A stretch of DNA of 64,000 nucleotides from Leuctra nigra (taxonomy: Eukaryota > Arthropoda > Insecta > Plecoptera > Leuctridae), in the NCBI GenBank assembly GCA_934045905.1, contig OW203762.1, positions 47,207,411 to 47,271,410 of the forward strand. The letters are read 5' to 3'. The position numbers and the translations under genes are program-made. The notes below the pieces were generated by a model. That model did not search any database. It was not told the DNA's origin and saw only the letters and a program-made list of their open reading frames with translations. Shown here in pieces: positions 12,501 to 24,400 of the stretch. The first letter of the stretch is position 1. Every line of letters starts with the position of its first letter.

Positions 12501-14951
12501 GAAAACTTATTTGAATAAACAAAAATTCCTGTGAAAACGTTTCCTCGTGTTGTATAAATCAGAGGAATGAAAACTAATAACAGATTCAGACGAATTTTGA
12601 GTAGATTTTACCCACGTTCTTTTCAAATCTCAGTGTACTTGAGCTTGTACTCAAGTTGAGAACAGTGTACTTGATGCCGGCAGTTGGTACCGCGACATGG
12701 ACAAGCAGTGAGTTGTGTACTTGATGCCGGCAGTTGGTACCGTGACATGGACAAGCAGTGAGTTGAGTTGTGTACTCGATGCCGGCAGTTGGTTCCGTGA
12801 CATGGACAAGCAGTGAGTTGAGTTGTGTACTTGATGCCGGCAGTTGGTACCGTGATATGGACAAGCAGTGAGTTGAGTTGTGTACTTGATGCCGGCAGTT
12901 GGTACCGTGATATGGACAAGCAGTGAGTTGAGTTGTGTACTTGATGCCGGCAGTTGGTACCGTGATATGGACAAGCAGTGAGTTGAGTTGTGTACTTGAT
13001 GCCGGCAGTTGGTACCGCGACATGGACGGCTCGCTGATGGAGGTTCGCGCCGGCTCCGTGCTGGTGCGCCCTCTACAGTCCGTGCTTCAGTTCCCGCGCG
13101 CGCAGCTCGAGGACGCCGCCAGATACGTCTGCGTCGCCGCCAACCAGCTGGGCGAGGACCGCAGGGAGGTCGTGTTGGCCGTCGTCACGCCGCTGGCCAT
13201 TCACATCCGTCCGCAGCAACAGGTCAGTCACTTGGAGGCCGTCAAGAGAGGTCAGGCAGAATGTGATACAGGAGGGCGTCATGGGTGTGCAGAGTGATCT
13301 AGGAGATTGTCAATTGCCAATTGGGAATAGTGAACTAGGAGGATGACGTCAAGGGGGTCGTGTGAACTAGGAGGACGTCAAGTGGGTCGTGTAAACTGGA
13401 GGACGTCAAGAGAGTTAAGTGAACTAGGAGGACGTCAAGAGGGTCGAGTGAACTAGGAGGACAACAAGAGGGTCGAGTAAACTAGGTGGGCGTCAAGAGG
13501 GTGGAGCTTGTCTTGAACGCGGGTGTTGTGTCGTGTGCAGGTGGTTGACGCTGGCTCGACCGCCATGTTCAACTGCTCCGTGCAAGGCGGGTCACGTGAC
13601 GTGCACATCACGTGGCTGAAGGACGGACACCCGCTGCTAGAGGGCGCGCGGATCGAGCTGCTGCACGCGCGCGAGGTGTTGCTGATCCGCGCCGCCAGGA
13701 AGCAGGACAGAGGCATGTATCAGTGCGTGGGACGCAGTGGGGAGGAGACAGCGCAGGGCAGTGCGGAGCTCACCATGGGAGGTAAGCGGGTCACCTTCTT
13801 TGCAGACCTCCTTCCTCACCGTCATCCTTCCTCACAGTCCTCCTTCCTCACGCGCTGGGCAGTGCGGAGCTCACCATGGGAGGTAAGCGGGCCACCTTCC
13901 TCCTTCCTCACGCGCTGGGCAGTGCGGAGCTCACCATGGGAGGTAAGCGGGTCACCTTCCTCCTTCCTCACAGTCCTCCTACCTCATAGTCCTCCTTCCT
14001 CACCGTCATCCTTCCTCACTCGCAGGGCAGTGCGGAGCTCACCATGGGAGGTAAGCGGGCCACCTTCCTCGTCGTCCTCCTTCCTTACAGTCTTCCTTGT
14101 TCGCACTCCTCCTTCCTCACCCTCATACTTCCTCACAGTCCTCCTTCCTCACCGCCCTCCTTCCTCACCGTCATCCTTCCTCACCGTCCTCCTTCCTCAC
14201 CGCCCTCCTTCCTCACAAACTACATTCTATCTGGCCAGTAGTCCATAAACAAGAAATATCACGAAAAATAATGTAACAAAATAGCTTGAAAAAGCTATTG
14301 GTATTAGAAACTAAAGTCACAACTCGTAACTTTTAAAATTAGTCGTGAAACAATAATCTACAAAATGGTTTAGCTTTTTGAATATTTAATACTATTTAAT
14401 TAATTCCAGCTTCCTGGAATGGAGAAATGAAATAAAAGCAGGAATGCCACCGGATTCGGCGTCCCATTCCCAGGGGGCAGCACTCGAGATGATGGTGTAA
14501 TTTCCACCCCCAACCTGACATTGTTGGGAGGGGAAATTGACGCATTATATTTAATTCATTCCGTTCATGTTGTCAACATTGGAACATTTAACGAACTTAG
14601 TGGGCAAAGTGTATAGACCTAAGTAATTGCAGAAGTGAAATGTTTGGTTTCTGTAAGCTGTGACGCCGGAGCTGCAGTCCACCTTCATCGAGCAGACCCT
14701 TCAGCCCGGACCGCCAGTGTCGCTGCGGTGCGCCGCCTCCGGTAACCCTCCCCCGCGCATCGTGTGGCTGCTGGACGGCGGCGAGCTTCTGCAGCGCGGC
14801 TACGTCCTCGGCAGCTTCCTGGACGCCGCCGGCGACGTCGTCAGCCACCTCAACATCTCCTCCGCCAGAGTGCAGCACGGCGGGCTCTACACGTGTGTGG
14901 CCAGGAACGTGCTGGGTGCAGTTCAACACTCGGCACAGCTCAACATATACG
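6545..14951 (+). CDS. Dscam-like: Dscam-like exons for Ig2 to Ig5
   Basis: Ig2 is one phase 1-1 exon (6545-6853) with the family hallmarks RGNIAVLRC, VPSFV and EDGYSRYFC. Ig3 is split: 7068-7185 ends at GFPPPTY in phase 2, and 13009-13222 resumes with WYRDMDG, the same break as Dscam1 exons 6 and 7. Ig4 is 13541-13781 (WLKDG, DRGMYQC) and Ig5 is 14658-14951 (GNPPPRIVW, GGLYTCVA). Three of these exons have a boundary copied into an adjacent minisatellite (5221-6544, 12662-13008, 13755-14215). The intron 7186-13008 was searched by eye for alternative Ig3 half-exons and none was found. Confidence 0.93.
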
Positions 14952-15375
14952 GTACGTACCTACTCCTTATGTCTCCCAGGATATGTTTTGAAAACTAACA
15001 TTTTCGGACCAAAATTTAAATACCCTAATATAAGTATCACAGAAAAACAATAAAAAGTACCAAACTTCAATATCAATGCAGAGCATACAATTTTGGAGAG
15101 CGTCGGATTAGTTTTATCTCAAGGGTTGAAATGTTTGGGACTCAATACGGGAATCTTCTTTCGTCAAAGAATTTGCCAGTAGGTATGTTGAATGTTTTCA
15201 AAATAATACGATTGTGAAAGTGAGTTATAAAATCAGGCTCCAGGGAGACATTCCGTTCTCTGTAAAAAGTGTATTTACTGTGATCATAGCTGTGATCATG
15301 TATTTGGAAGTGTTGTGCTTTTGTGGAAATAAAAAATTGACTGTCGTTTCATTTCACCACCTTCACTTCTCCCAC

Positions 15376-15407
<32 letters not shown>

Positions 15408-18400
15408 GTCTATATTCTCAACAGAACCGAGGCTCCACTAGTGAGAATGTAATATAGAGAAGGGAGGAGAGGAAACCCGGTACCGGCATGTAGCCTACTC
15501 CTGACGAATGATACCAAGGGGACCAACGGCTTAACGTCCCTTCCGAAGGACGGTGTAACATTCACAGCACGAGCCTCCACAACCCGCGCCGTCGAGAGAC
15601 TGATAACAGGTGGAGGGAGGTCGTCACACTGACCCCCAAACACCCCAGTCTCTCGGACCCAACGGCAGCAACCTGGCAAGGCAGAGTTGAATGGTCACCC
15701 ATCCAATCGCTGACCGCGCTCAATGTTGCTTAACCTCGGTGATCTAACGAGAACCGAGGTATCCAACACACCAGCCGTTGGGTTTTCTTGAATTACAGGA
15801 ATGTTACAAACACGTGCAATCGTTGAACAATCAACATTATTATTTATTAATGGAACAGACGGTACGGTTAACTCCAAGAGAAAGGTAACCCCTTCATTCA
15901 CCCCCCACCACATTCAATAAACTTTTCACATTGTTACGGGCCGATGAGCCTAAACTAAACGTCAATGCTTGTGAAGGGGGAAGGAGGGTTTACCTTTATC
16001 TTGAAGCCGGGTGGTACGTAACAACCATGATCGTGTCTGTAGTCTATACGTCATAGAGATGGTCTAAATAATGGGTCAAAAGCCCACCTGACGTAATATA
16101 ATTCCTAAAATGTCCTTGAAGAATTGGAGCCGGATGATTTATGCAAAGGTAAGTGCAGAACTAAAAGGTAAGTTATCACTTATCGAGCAATACCATTGTG
16201 CAAATATTGTGATTATCATTGTGAAAATACAAACAAATCTGAATAAAACGAGCGTCCCGCTAAAACAGAACTGTTTCGAAAGTTTCGCGCCAACTGAATC
16301 TCCCGCCATAGATCACTTGCGATAAACATGTACTTCATGAAACTCGATGCAACGATTAATAGGTATGATAAATTATTGTGATAATATATATTGAGTGAAG
16401 TAGAGTATTATTTAGTGAAACTTAGGTATCCACTGATTTAATTATTTTTTGCACATACTTGACTAGAGTAATAGCCAGTAATGGCAGCGAAAGGTTATCA
16501 ATATCGCTTACTGCGTAATTATATCGTGATTTATAGTGGCTAGACAAGTACCAACTGGATGGTTAACGATAGTTATCAGTCGGGTTCAACATTCATCTCG
16601 CTTCATACTTATTTCAAGATGTGACAAGCTCTGAAGAATTCTGGAAAGCCCACACAAACTCTCCCAATGCTCGTCATAACCTCACTTTCACAACGTCACA
16701 AAAGTCTATTTTAACCTTCGTGTACAAAAAATTCCAAAATGCTTCCTCGTAACGCAATATCAACCTTGTTCATTGCGCCACCACTGTCCATTCCCTTAAT
16801 TCTTCCTCGATATCTGTCGAATGCTGTCTTCCCTTTAAAAATACTCAATCCCAATCTGATTGACAATCAAGCAAACGAGCCACTTCCGAAGAAAGCCAAG
16901 GTAGTGATATGTGGAGGTGGTGTAATGGGCTCAGCGGTGGCATACCACTTGGCTCAACTAGGTTGGGGACCTGACACTGTCATTGTCGAGCATGGAAGAT
17001 GTGGTGGAGGTACAACTTGGCATCTGTCTGGATTGGTTGGCATGTTCAAACCCACGTTGACTCAGGTGAACCTGTCTAAAGCTAGCATACAGTTGTACAA
17101 GGATCTGGAAGCTCGAGGCTTAAAGACCGGATGGAAACAATGCGGCAGCTTGTGTCTCGCTAGAACTAGAGATCGCATGACGATGTTCAAGCGTATGAAA
17201 GCTCAGTCTGTGTCATGGGGCGTTGAGTGTGAGCTGATAACGCCCAAGGATGCCCAGAAGCTGTGTCCGCTGCTAGCTGTTGACGACCTCAAGGGTGCGT
17301 TATGGATCCCGGGCGATGGTGTCGGCGATCCCTACCAGATTGGTCAATCACTCATCACCGCTGCCAAGGAGGGCGGAGTCAGAGTCGTGGAGAACTGCTC
17401 AGTCCAGCGAGTTGACAGCAACGAGGGAAGAGTTTCAGCAATCGGCACCAGTAAAGGAGCTATCGAATGTGATCACTTTGTCAACTGTGCCGGCTTCTGG
17501 GCGAGAAACGTGGGGAGACTCAGTGAGCCGTATGTCAAGGTCCCGCTGCATGCGTGTGAGCATTACTATCTTCACACAAAGCCCATCGACGGCCTTGACC
17601 CCATGACTCCGGTCGTGCGCGATCAGGACGGATATATCTACTTCCGAGAACACGAGGGCCGCATCTTGGCTGGCGGCTTCGAGCCCGAGGCAAAGCCTGC
17701 ATTTGAAGACGGACAGGTTCCTGACACTTCCGAGCAACGACTTCTCCCGGAAGACTGGGACCACTTCCACGTCCTCCTGGAGCAAATGCTTCATCGCATC
17801 CCGAGCCTCGGCGACGCTACACTTGAGCGGCTCTGCAACGGTCCTGAAGCATTTTCTCCGGACTGCAAGTGGATTGTCGGAGAAGTTCCGGAGATTGAGA
17901 ACTATTACATCACGGCTGGAATGAAGACGGTGGGAATATCGGCAGCTGGCGGCATCGGCAAGGCGATGGCGGAACTCATCGTCCATGGCAACACACAATA
18001 CGACCTCTACGAGATGGATGTTAGTCGCTTCCTGGGACTCCACAACAACCGCAAGTTTCTTCGGGATCGCGTGAGGGAAGTTCCCGGAATGCATTACGCC
18101 ATGAGTTATCCGTTCCATGAGTTCCGTACGGGGCGAAATCTTCGCATGTCTCCGATCTATCCCAAGCTTCGTGCAGCGGGGGCTGTGTTCGGACAAGTCA
18201 TGGGATACGAGCGGCCCACATGGTTTGATCCAGACTACAAACCGGACTTCGACAGAGAAGGCTCAAACCCTTATCGTATCGCGTACACGAACACATTCTC
18301 CAAGCCGCCGTGGTTCGACCTTGTCAAGCGAGAGTACAAAGCTTGCCGCGAAACGATCGGTCTCATCGACTATTCCTCCTTCACCAAGATCGATCTCTGG

Positions 18401-21400
18401 TCGAAAGGCTCCGAGGTGGTCAAGAGTCTTCAATATCTCTGCTCCAATGACGTTGACATCCCAGTGGGAGGAATTATACACTCTGGAATGCAGAACAATC
18501 TGGGTGGCTACGAGAATGACTGCAGCTTGGTTCGTCTCGCAGCAAACCATTACATGATGATCGCACCGACAATTCAGCAAACTCGCTGCAAGAAGTGGAT
18601 TCAGAAACATCTTCCCTCGGACGTTTACATGAGTGACGTGACTTCGATGTACACCGCCATCTGCATGATGGGTCCATTCACTCGGCAGCTGCTGTCAGAA
18701 CTCACTGACACTGATCTCAGTCCCAAGTCCTTCCCTTTCTTCACATACAAGGAGCTGGACGTCGGACTGGCCAACGGAATCCGAGCCATGAATCTGACGC
18801 ACACTGGTGAACTGGGATATGTGCTTTACATCCCCAACGAGTTTGCTCTTCACGTTTACACGAGACTGCTGGAGGCTGGAGAGAAGTACGGGATAAAACA
18901 CGCGGGGTATTACGCGATGAGAGCAATCCGAGTTGAGAGATTCTTTGCGTTCTGGGGTCAAGATCTCGACACCACAACAACACCTCTAGAATGCGGCCGC
19001 ACTTGGCGTGTCAAGTTCAACAAACCCATGGAGTTCATCGGCAAAGATGCTCTGCTGAAACAGCGAGACGAGGGAGTGAAGCGTATGTACGTGCAGCTTC
19101 TGCTCCAGGACCACGATCTGGAGGTGGATGATTGGCCGTGGGGCGGAGAACCGATCTACCGGGATGGGAAGTACGTCGGAGCGACCACCACGTCAGGTTA
19201 TGGCTACACGCTGAAGAAGCAAGTGTGTCTCGGCTTTGTGCAGAGACACGATGACAACGGGGAGCGCCAAGTCGTCACACAAGATTACCTCACTTCGGGA
19301 GAGTATGAAGTCGACATCGCAGGGATGAAATACACCGCCAAGTTGAATGTCCATTCGCCCAACTTGCCGACCAAGTACCCTGACCAAGAACGCGGCGCTT
19401 ATAGAGCCACGAGGGACAATTCCGAGGAGGCCAAGTGATAATGTTCGTTGTGCCAATTATGCCATCACTCTTGTTTATGTGTATCCTTTGCAACAATGCT
19501 CAATTCTCTGCTGTATTTTGCTCAATCTTAGAGCAGCAATGTTATGATGTTAGTAGTCAGATGCAGTAGTTACCTACACCATATTAGCGAAATGCTTTGC
19601 GCTAGGCTTTGATATTATTTTATGAATATTTACTCTACTACACTACTGGTTTACTTCCTCTATGTGAATCTATGTAAATTCTACCACTAGTCATTCCTCT
19701 TTGAAATGATTTTCTGTTAAACAGGATAATCAGTAATTATTTTTGTTTCAGTATTTATTAGGTACCTACCTAACATTTTTAGTAGCTATTTAACTTTGCT
19801 AAAATACTATATTGCTTCGAGACTCTATTATGCTAGCTCCACTAGTCATACAATTGACAAACATAGTATTGGTCAAAGTACAAAAATAATGGTGCCTTAT
19901 TTCTCCGTCGACTGTTCATCACACTTATAGCTTCATTCTCATTCTTTACTTTTGGAAAATTAAATCTTATTGCACTTGAACTTCTTGAAATATTATTCCC
20001 TACATATTCCCAGCATTTTATATCCTGGAATGATTCCTTCTCTAGAGATAAGTATCAAGTTTCTGGAATTATCTCAACCTTATTCATTACGGAGTCAAAA
20101 TGCTTTTTTTACGAAACTTGACACTTAAAACTGGTTCGAGCATATGATCCATCAGCAATTGAGTTTTCTGATTCAAGATAATTATGTAGATGGAGAGAAT
20201 AGATATTCACTCTGATTGTCTCTTATTCATTTAAATGACGTTTTGACCTTCCTGATTACAGCTTGAGTACCTACATTTGACAAACATTTCAATTCAATCA
20301 ATCAATTCTTCGCACTTTATTCAAAAATATCATTGTTTTGGATTCTCTTAGCTTAAAACTGTCAATGTTCTGACTTGTAAATATTTTGTTATAACTTGTA
20401 CATCTTATATCTTATATCTTACTCAACAACTGATGATACCCATACATGTATAATGTACTTGTCCACGGGATGATAATAAAATACAATACAATACAATACA
20501 ATCAATATTCGAAATGTGTATTGTTTCACATTATCTGTGGTTTCAAAACGAACTTATGAATTGTCATTTATGTGAAGAAATTACACTTGGCTTGATAGCT
20601 ATAATCTCTGCAAATGTAATTATTGCAATCATAGCTTCTGATGGCATATTTATTATATTCCAATTATTTAACAGAACATGAGCAAAATAGTAATAATACA
20701 CAGGACTCACTTGTAGTGCTTCAATTCTTAAAACTTAATGGACACATTTTTATTTATTGATAATGATAATTATTCTTGGGGCATTTGTTTTAGGAATACC
20801 AAGTTTGAGATGGAATATTCTAGGACTGGTACATCAGTTGCTAATTCCAGACACTGGAAGAATTTTAGATTATTTAGGGATACCTAATAAAAAAAAAGTC
20901 AAAAGGGAATATGCAAATATGCAGACTTGGGTAAATTACTTTTTAAAAGTAGTGAGATTATATCTAGTGGAGCGGTCGCTCCACCCAGCCAAGTCGTACC
21001 GTACACTCACACTCACTCAACATACCGTAAATGCATAATAAACTGAGGAGCAGACCAACTACTTTTACTGTAAGCAACAACATGGCATTTTCGGCCTACT
21101 GGATCTTAAAATTGGAAAATCTCACATTGTTGCGATATATCTTAATTTCGAGCTATGGCCCACCTCACTATATATACCAAATTAGGGAACAATATGTTAT
21201 GCCGTTTGCGAGCTAGAGGGCCGTGAAAAACGTGAAATTACACCCCTTTTAAAACCTATCTTGATCTGATGATGATGATGATATCAGGAAACACCGCAAT
21301 CACCCCCACAGCCTAAACGGCTGAGCCGATCGATCTGAAATTTTTACCACATGTGCACTTTTGGCGTCTGAGGTGCCTTTTTATAAAACCAACAGGAAGC

Positions 21401-24400
21401 CGCCATTTTGAAACCGGAAGTGACGTCATATCTCGAAAACGGATAGACCGTTAGGAATTAAACCAGCGCCAAATGATTCAGACGGTCATCTATATAGAAT
21501 ATCAATAGTTAAAGTAGAGATGTGCTATTACCGAAACCGGAAATGACGTCATGAAAATGAAGAACTAGATTTTAATGACCTCTTACTACAATAACTACAT
21601 ATTCAGAAGGCTTATAATGATACATAACATTTATAGAAATAAATTCTAGGTGGCAGTAATTTCAGTCGCCATTTTTAAAACCGGAAGTGATACCATATCT
21701 CGAAAACGGCTGGACTGATTGGAACGAAGCTTTCGCAATTCTTCATGGAATATCACTTTAAGCTTAGGTATATTGAGCACCAAACACCTATTTTCGTATT
21801 AACCAATTCGGAAATGGCGTATTTTTTAAAGTAATTAGTCATTGTTGCTCCGATGTGTGTTACAAGTTGTGTAAATAAACTAAAAAAATAAGTGATATCC
21901 CTATAAAAAACACTCCGTGTAAAAATACCAGCCAAGTCTCTTCAACTATAAAAAAATAGAAGAAATCTAAAAATTCAGCACTGAAAAGTAGTGATATTAA
22001 AAAATGAGCCAAGTCAAAGCTTAATTTTAAAAACCAAAATATACTTGGCGCATCGTTTTTAAGGCATTATATGTATATTATATATATTTAGGTACATTTG
22101 ACTTTTGGCATATGCTTCTATACTATTTATATACACGATGCGCCAAGTATATTTTGGTTTTTAAAATTAAGTTTTGACTTGGCTCATTTTTTGATATCAC
22201 TACTTTTCAGTGCTGAATTTTTAGATTTCTTCTATTTTTTTATAGTTGAAGAGACTTGGCTGGTATTTTTTACACGGAGTGTTTTTTATGGGGATTACTT
22301 ATCAGAAATGTAATGAAATTACTTTACTTTTTACGATAAAAAGTAGTGAAATTACTCTCAAAAATTACTTTTTCTAGAAATGTTTAACCAAAGGGTAAAT
22401 TATTGGAAGGGGATACAAATAAGAATGTTTTAGAAGTCACAATAAGAGTCCGTTTGACAATTTTTTACTATTATTGTGTACTTTGTGTGGTTTGCGTAGT
22501 GGAAATTAAAAAAAAAGCCTGGTGAGTGCTGTCATCTGTCCATATTTTTGAAAATTGCATACAAGTGGGAAAATGTGGGCGAGTCTCACGGTAACGCGTT
22601 ACAAACGTCAAATTACTCTGATAAAAGTAGTGAGATTATATTACTTATTACTTGGAAAAAAATGTAATGAAATTACTGGCTCGTTACCCAAAAAAGTAAT
22701 TTCGTTACAGTAACGCGTTACTTTCGTTACGTTACTACCCAAGTCTGCAAATATGCATGAATTTGTTAAAAACTGTTCAAAATAAGAACATACCTGTACC
22801 TATTTGTTGGTAAATCACACTAGTTATGTATTTTCATTCATAAATGAAATTAAAAATCATTGAAATTTTGTAGGGAAAACTTCATCCTGGAGAGTGATGT
22901 CATTTATATATCAACCAACAATGATGTTGCCATGCTTACAATAAAATATGACATCACTCGCCGTGATGGCATATTCCCGCCAAATTTGCATGGTTTTTAA
23001 TTTCATTTAATTATTAATTATCATTGATTGACTTTTATGAATGAAAATTTACACTTTTGAGATTGAAAATAGTGTGTTTTACCAACATAAATGTTGGTTT
23101 TTGAAATATTGTATTTAAACCGCATTACAAAACTTTTGCTTTGAATAATGGGGTATGGTGTCTGAATATTCCCACTTCTAATTTCATATGCTAACTTGAT
23201 GAAGTTATACTATGTGCTATGGAATGAACTTAGGAGTGTTTGTGTACATCTAGGACCCCCGTCGGCTCGTGGACCACAGAATCTGACCGTGGTGGCCGGC
23301 CTCGATGTCTACTTGCGTTGCCCGGTGGCCGGCTTCCCGATCAGCAGTGTCACCTGGCAGCGGTCCGGAGACATTCTGCCCTCGCATCTTCGTCATCGCG
23401 TCTTCACCAACGGCACTCTGCTGGTGCGACAAGTGGAGGGGGTGGCGGACAGGGGGGAATACACGTGCGCCGTCACCAACCAGCAGGGGCAGTCGGCGCA
23501 GGGCAGGCTGCATCTAGAAGTCATGAGTGAGTCACTCCAATCTTTAGATAATACGAGCACATTTGTGGCAAAAGATGATGTTCTTCTACTCAAACCACAA
23601 ATCATAATACCCAGAATTTAAATTTTCCCAATACGTATTTGTCAATAATTATTCTGGATTTGCAGATATGTTATTTTCCTGTGATAATGTTAAATTATGA
23701 ATTACTCATCCTTTCCAAAATTATGTTGCAAGGTTAAATTGGGTAGGTACCTACAACTTAAAAAATAAAAATTTGAAATAAATTTTTTTTTATCAATGTT
23801 CAAGGACACACTGTGCACACTTTTCATATTTCCCTTGTCTCCTCTCTTTTATTAACCATCTCTCTTCATGTCTCTCTATCTTGCAAAATATCTCTTCATA
23901 CCATATTTTTCCTCTCTTTGGATACTTCTACCAATCTTTGGCCTGAGTAAATATGTCATTGTATAATTTTCAGCCTCGCGCCTATATTGACTTGTAATAT
24001 ATTCTTCCAGAGCCACCTCAGATCGCTCCCTTCGCATTCCCCGACAACCTACAGGAGGGGATGCGAGCTCAAGTCTCGTGCAGCATCATCTCCGGAGACT
24101 TCCCGATCAGCATCACGTGGAGGAAAGATGGCGGTCCTCTCCCTCAGGAGTCCGACGTCCAGGAGCAGCACCATCAGTTCGTCAGCAACCTCATGTTCAG
24201 CAACTTGGCAGCGCGCCACTCGGGACATTACACCTGCATCGCGAGCAACGCAGCCGCCGTTGCCAACTTCACTGCCAAGCTCACAGTCAGAGGTGCGCAT
24301 CATCAACTATCAATCAGTTTCTTAGATTACATAATGTAGGTACATGGGAATTAAAGAAAATATCTTGAGACAATGGAACTATCTTTTACTGTTTATGTTT

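Noticed and set aside
13523..14248. 241-codon open frame starting in the Ig4 exon
   Set aside because: Its second half only reads through the donor array; the conserved Ig4 domain ends at the donor at 13782.
15665..15785. Functional 5S rRNA gene
   Set aside because: The 5S-like part is diverged and incomplete at its 3' end, and continues into an unrelated body with a (TAA)n tail.
17435..18196. 253-codon open frame on the - strand inside PDPR
   Set aside because: It is antisense to a clearly conserved coding region and has no recognisable domain; a frame shadow.
23527..24010. Alternative Ig7 exon cluster
   Set aside because: The 484-bp intron contains no second Ig-like frame with splice sites.
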